Source: Burkholderia sp. FERM BP-3421
GTDB lineage: Bacteria > Pseudomonadota > Gammaproteobacteria > Burkholderiales > Burkholderiaceae
DNA length: 64,000 nt
Assembly: GCF_028657905.1 (NCBI RefSeq)
Contig: NZ_CP117782.1
Coordinates: forward strand, 3,162,001-3,226,000
Direction: 5' to 3'
Shown piece after piece: positions 63,857 through 64,000 of the stretch. Both the position numbers and the translations under genes were made by a program. Each line of letters opens with the position of its first letter. Position 1 is the stretch's first letter. The notes below the pieces were generated by a model that had not been told where the DNA came from, did no database searches, and was given only the letters and a program-made list of their open reading frames with translations.

Positions 63857-63956
63857 AAACCTTGCATCGAGACCTGCTCACACGCCGCGCGCGCCGCAAG
63901 CCGCGCCGCGGCCGACTGACCAAGATCCAATCAGACTGTAGAGGAGCGCCCCACCC

Positions 63957-64000
63957 ATGACCGACACCCCCGATCTTCCCGACGACGACACCCCCGCCGA
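63957..64000 (+). CDS. start of an unidentified gene (runs off the window)
   Basis: ATG with GAGGAG 10 nt upstream; the first 14 codons read 'MTDTPDLPDDDTPA', an acidic disordered N-terminus. Too short to identify. The upstream GTGACA repeats would suit a regulated operon. Confidence 0.6.
   Translation, partial: MTDTPDLPDDDTPA

Larger units (their letters stand above)
63285..63956. other. intergenic region with repeats before the last gene
   Basis: 672 bp with no recognised gene (long open frames on both strands are Arg/Ala/Pro-rich shadows). It holds an 8-bp tandem repeat (63740-63779), a GTGACA direct repeat (63840-63856) and the ribosome site GAGGAG (63941-63946) of the following gene. 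Confidence 0.5.

Overview
The window is about 70% GC with strongly GC3-biased codons. It carries a linked gcvT-gcvH-gcvP/sdaA region, an ethanolamine permease/EutBC/EutR set and P2-like phage genes of the type found in Burkholderia, so it is most likely a Burkholderia (sensu lato) chromosome. The species cannot be fixed from the sequence.

Left chromosomal arm (1-31.6 kb). A truncated AraC/GyrI-type regulator and a TM-helix-repeat (MscS/CmpX-like) channel are followed by a membrane acyltransferase. Then comes a minimal, microcompartment-free ethanolamine pathway in two blocks: eat-eutB-eutC (3.75-7.4 kb), and an acetaldehyde dehydrogenase (exaC) divergent from eutR (10.3-13.2 kb). The two blocks are separated by a LysR/MFS-exporter pair. 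The exaC/eutR gap holds two divergent sigma-54-like promoters around a shared dyad. Next are a glycosyltransferase-9-like gene with a ThDP (acetolactate-synthase-like) enzyme, a Ca2+/Na+-exchanger-like protein, and a glycine/serine catabolic region: a tandem glycine riboswitch, gcvT-gcvH-gcvP, an alginate-lyase-like gene and sdaA. The arm ends with a lipoprotein, a Gfo/Idh oxidoreductase, an SGNH hydrolase, Rep helicase, a di-haem cytochrome c and tRNA-Arg(CCG).

Mobile region (31.6-59.15 kb). The 3' half of tRNA-Arg is the integration site. First comes a 1.2 kb lower-GC islet with a DUF2778 (Tlde1-type, L,D-transpeptidase-fold) toxin gene overlapping a small membrane-protein gene, the likely immunity. 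A second, damaged copy of the tRNA 3' half follows, then a P2-like element: tyrosine integrase, excisionase-like HTH, Ash-like protein, toprim/P-loop primase, Ogr/Delta activator, ribbon-helix-helix protein, and a divergent XRE repressor with an operator lying inside the early promoter. After that comes a complete contractile-tail and lysis operon read leftwards (X, two holins, muramidase, Rz/Rz1, R, V, J2-I2-H2-G2, W, J1-I1-H1-G1, FI, FII, E/E', T, U, D). The head and packaging genes (Q, P, O, N, M, L) and gpS are absent: gpX lies next to the right attachment core. The tail therefore has no capsid to join, and it carries two divergent J-I-fibre cassettes. This fits a tailocin (R-type bacteriocin-like particle) with two receptor-binding modules, or a decaying prophage. 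This is the most interesting system in the window.

Right arm (59.15-64 kb). A class-3 lipase, a non-coding stretch that may be a dispersed element, a small secreted cysteine-containing protein with a strong terminator, a small lipase-gene remnant, a secreted glycosyl-hydrolase-like (GHL10/DUF187-type) lipoprotein, an 8-bp tandem repeat, and the first codons of a gene that runs off the window.
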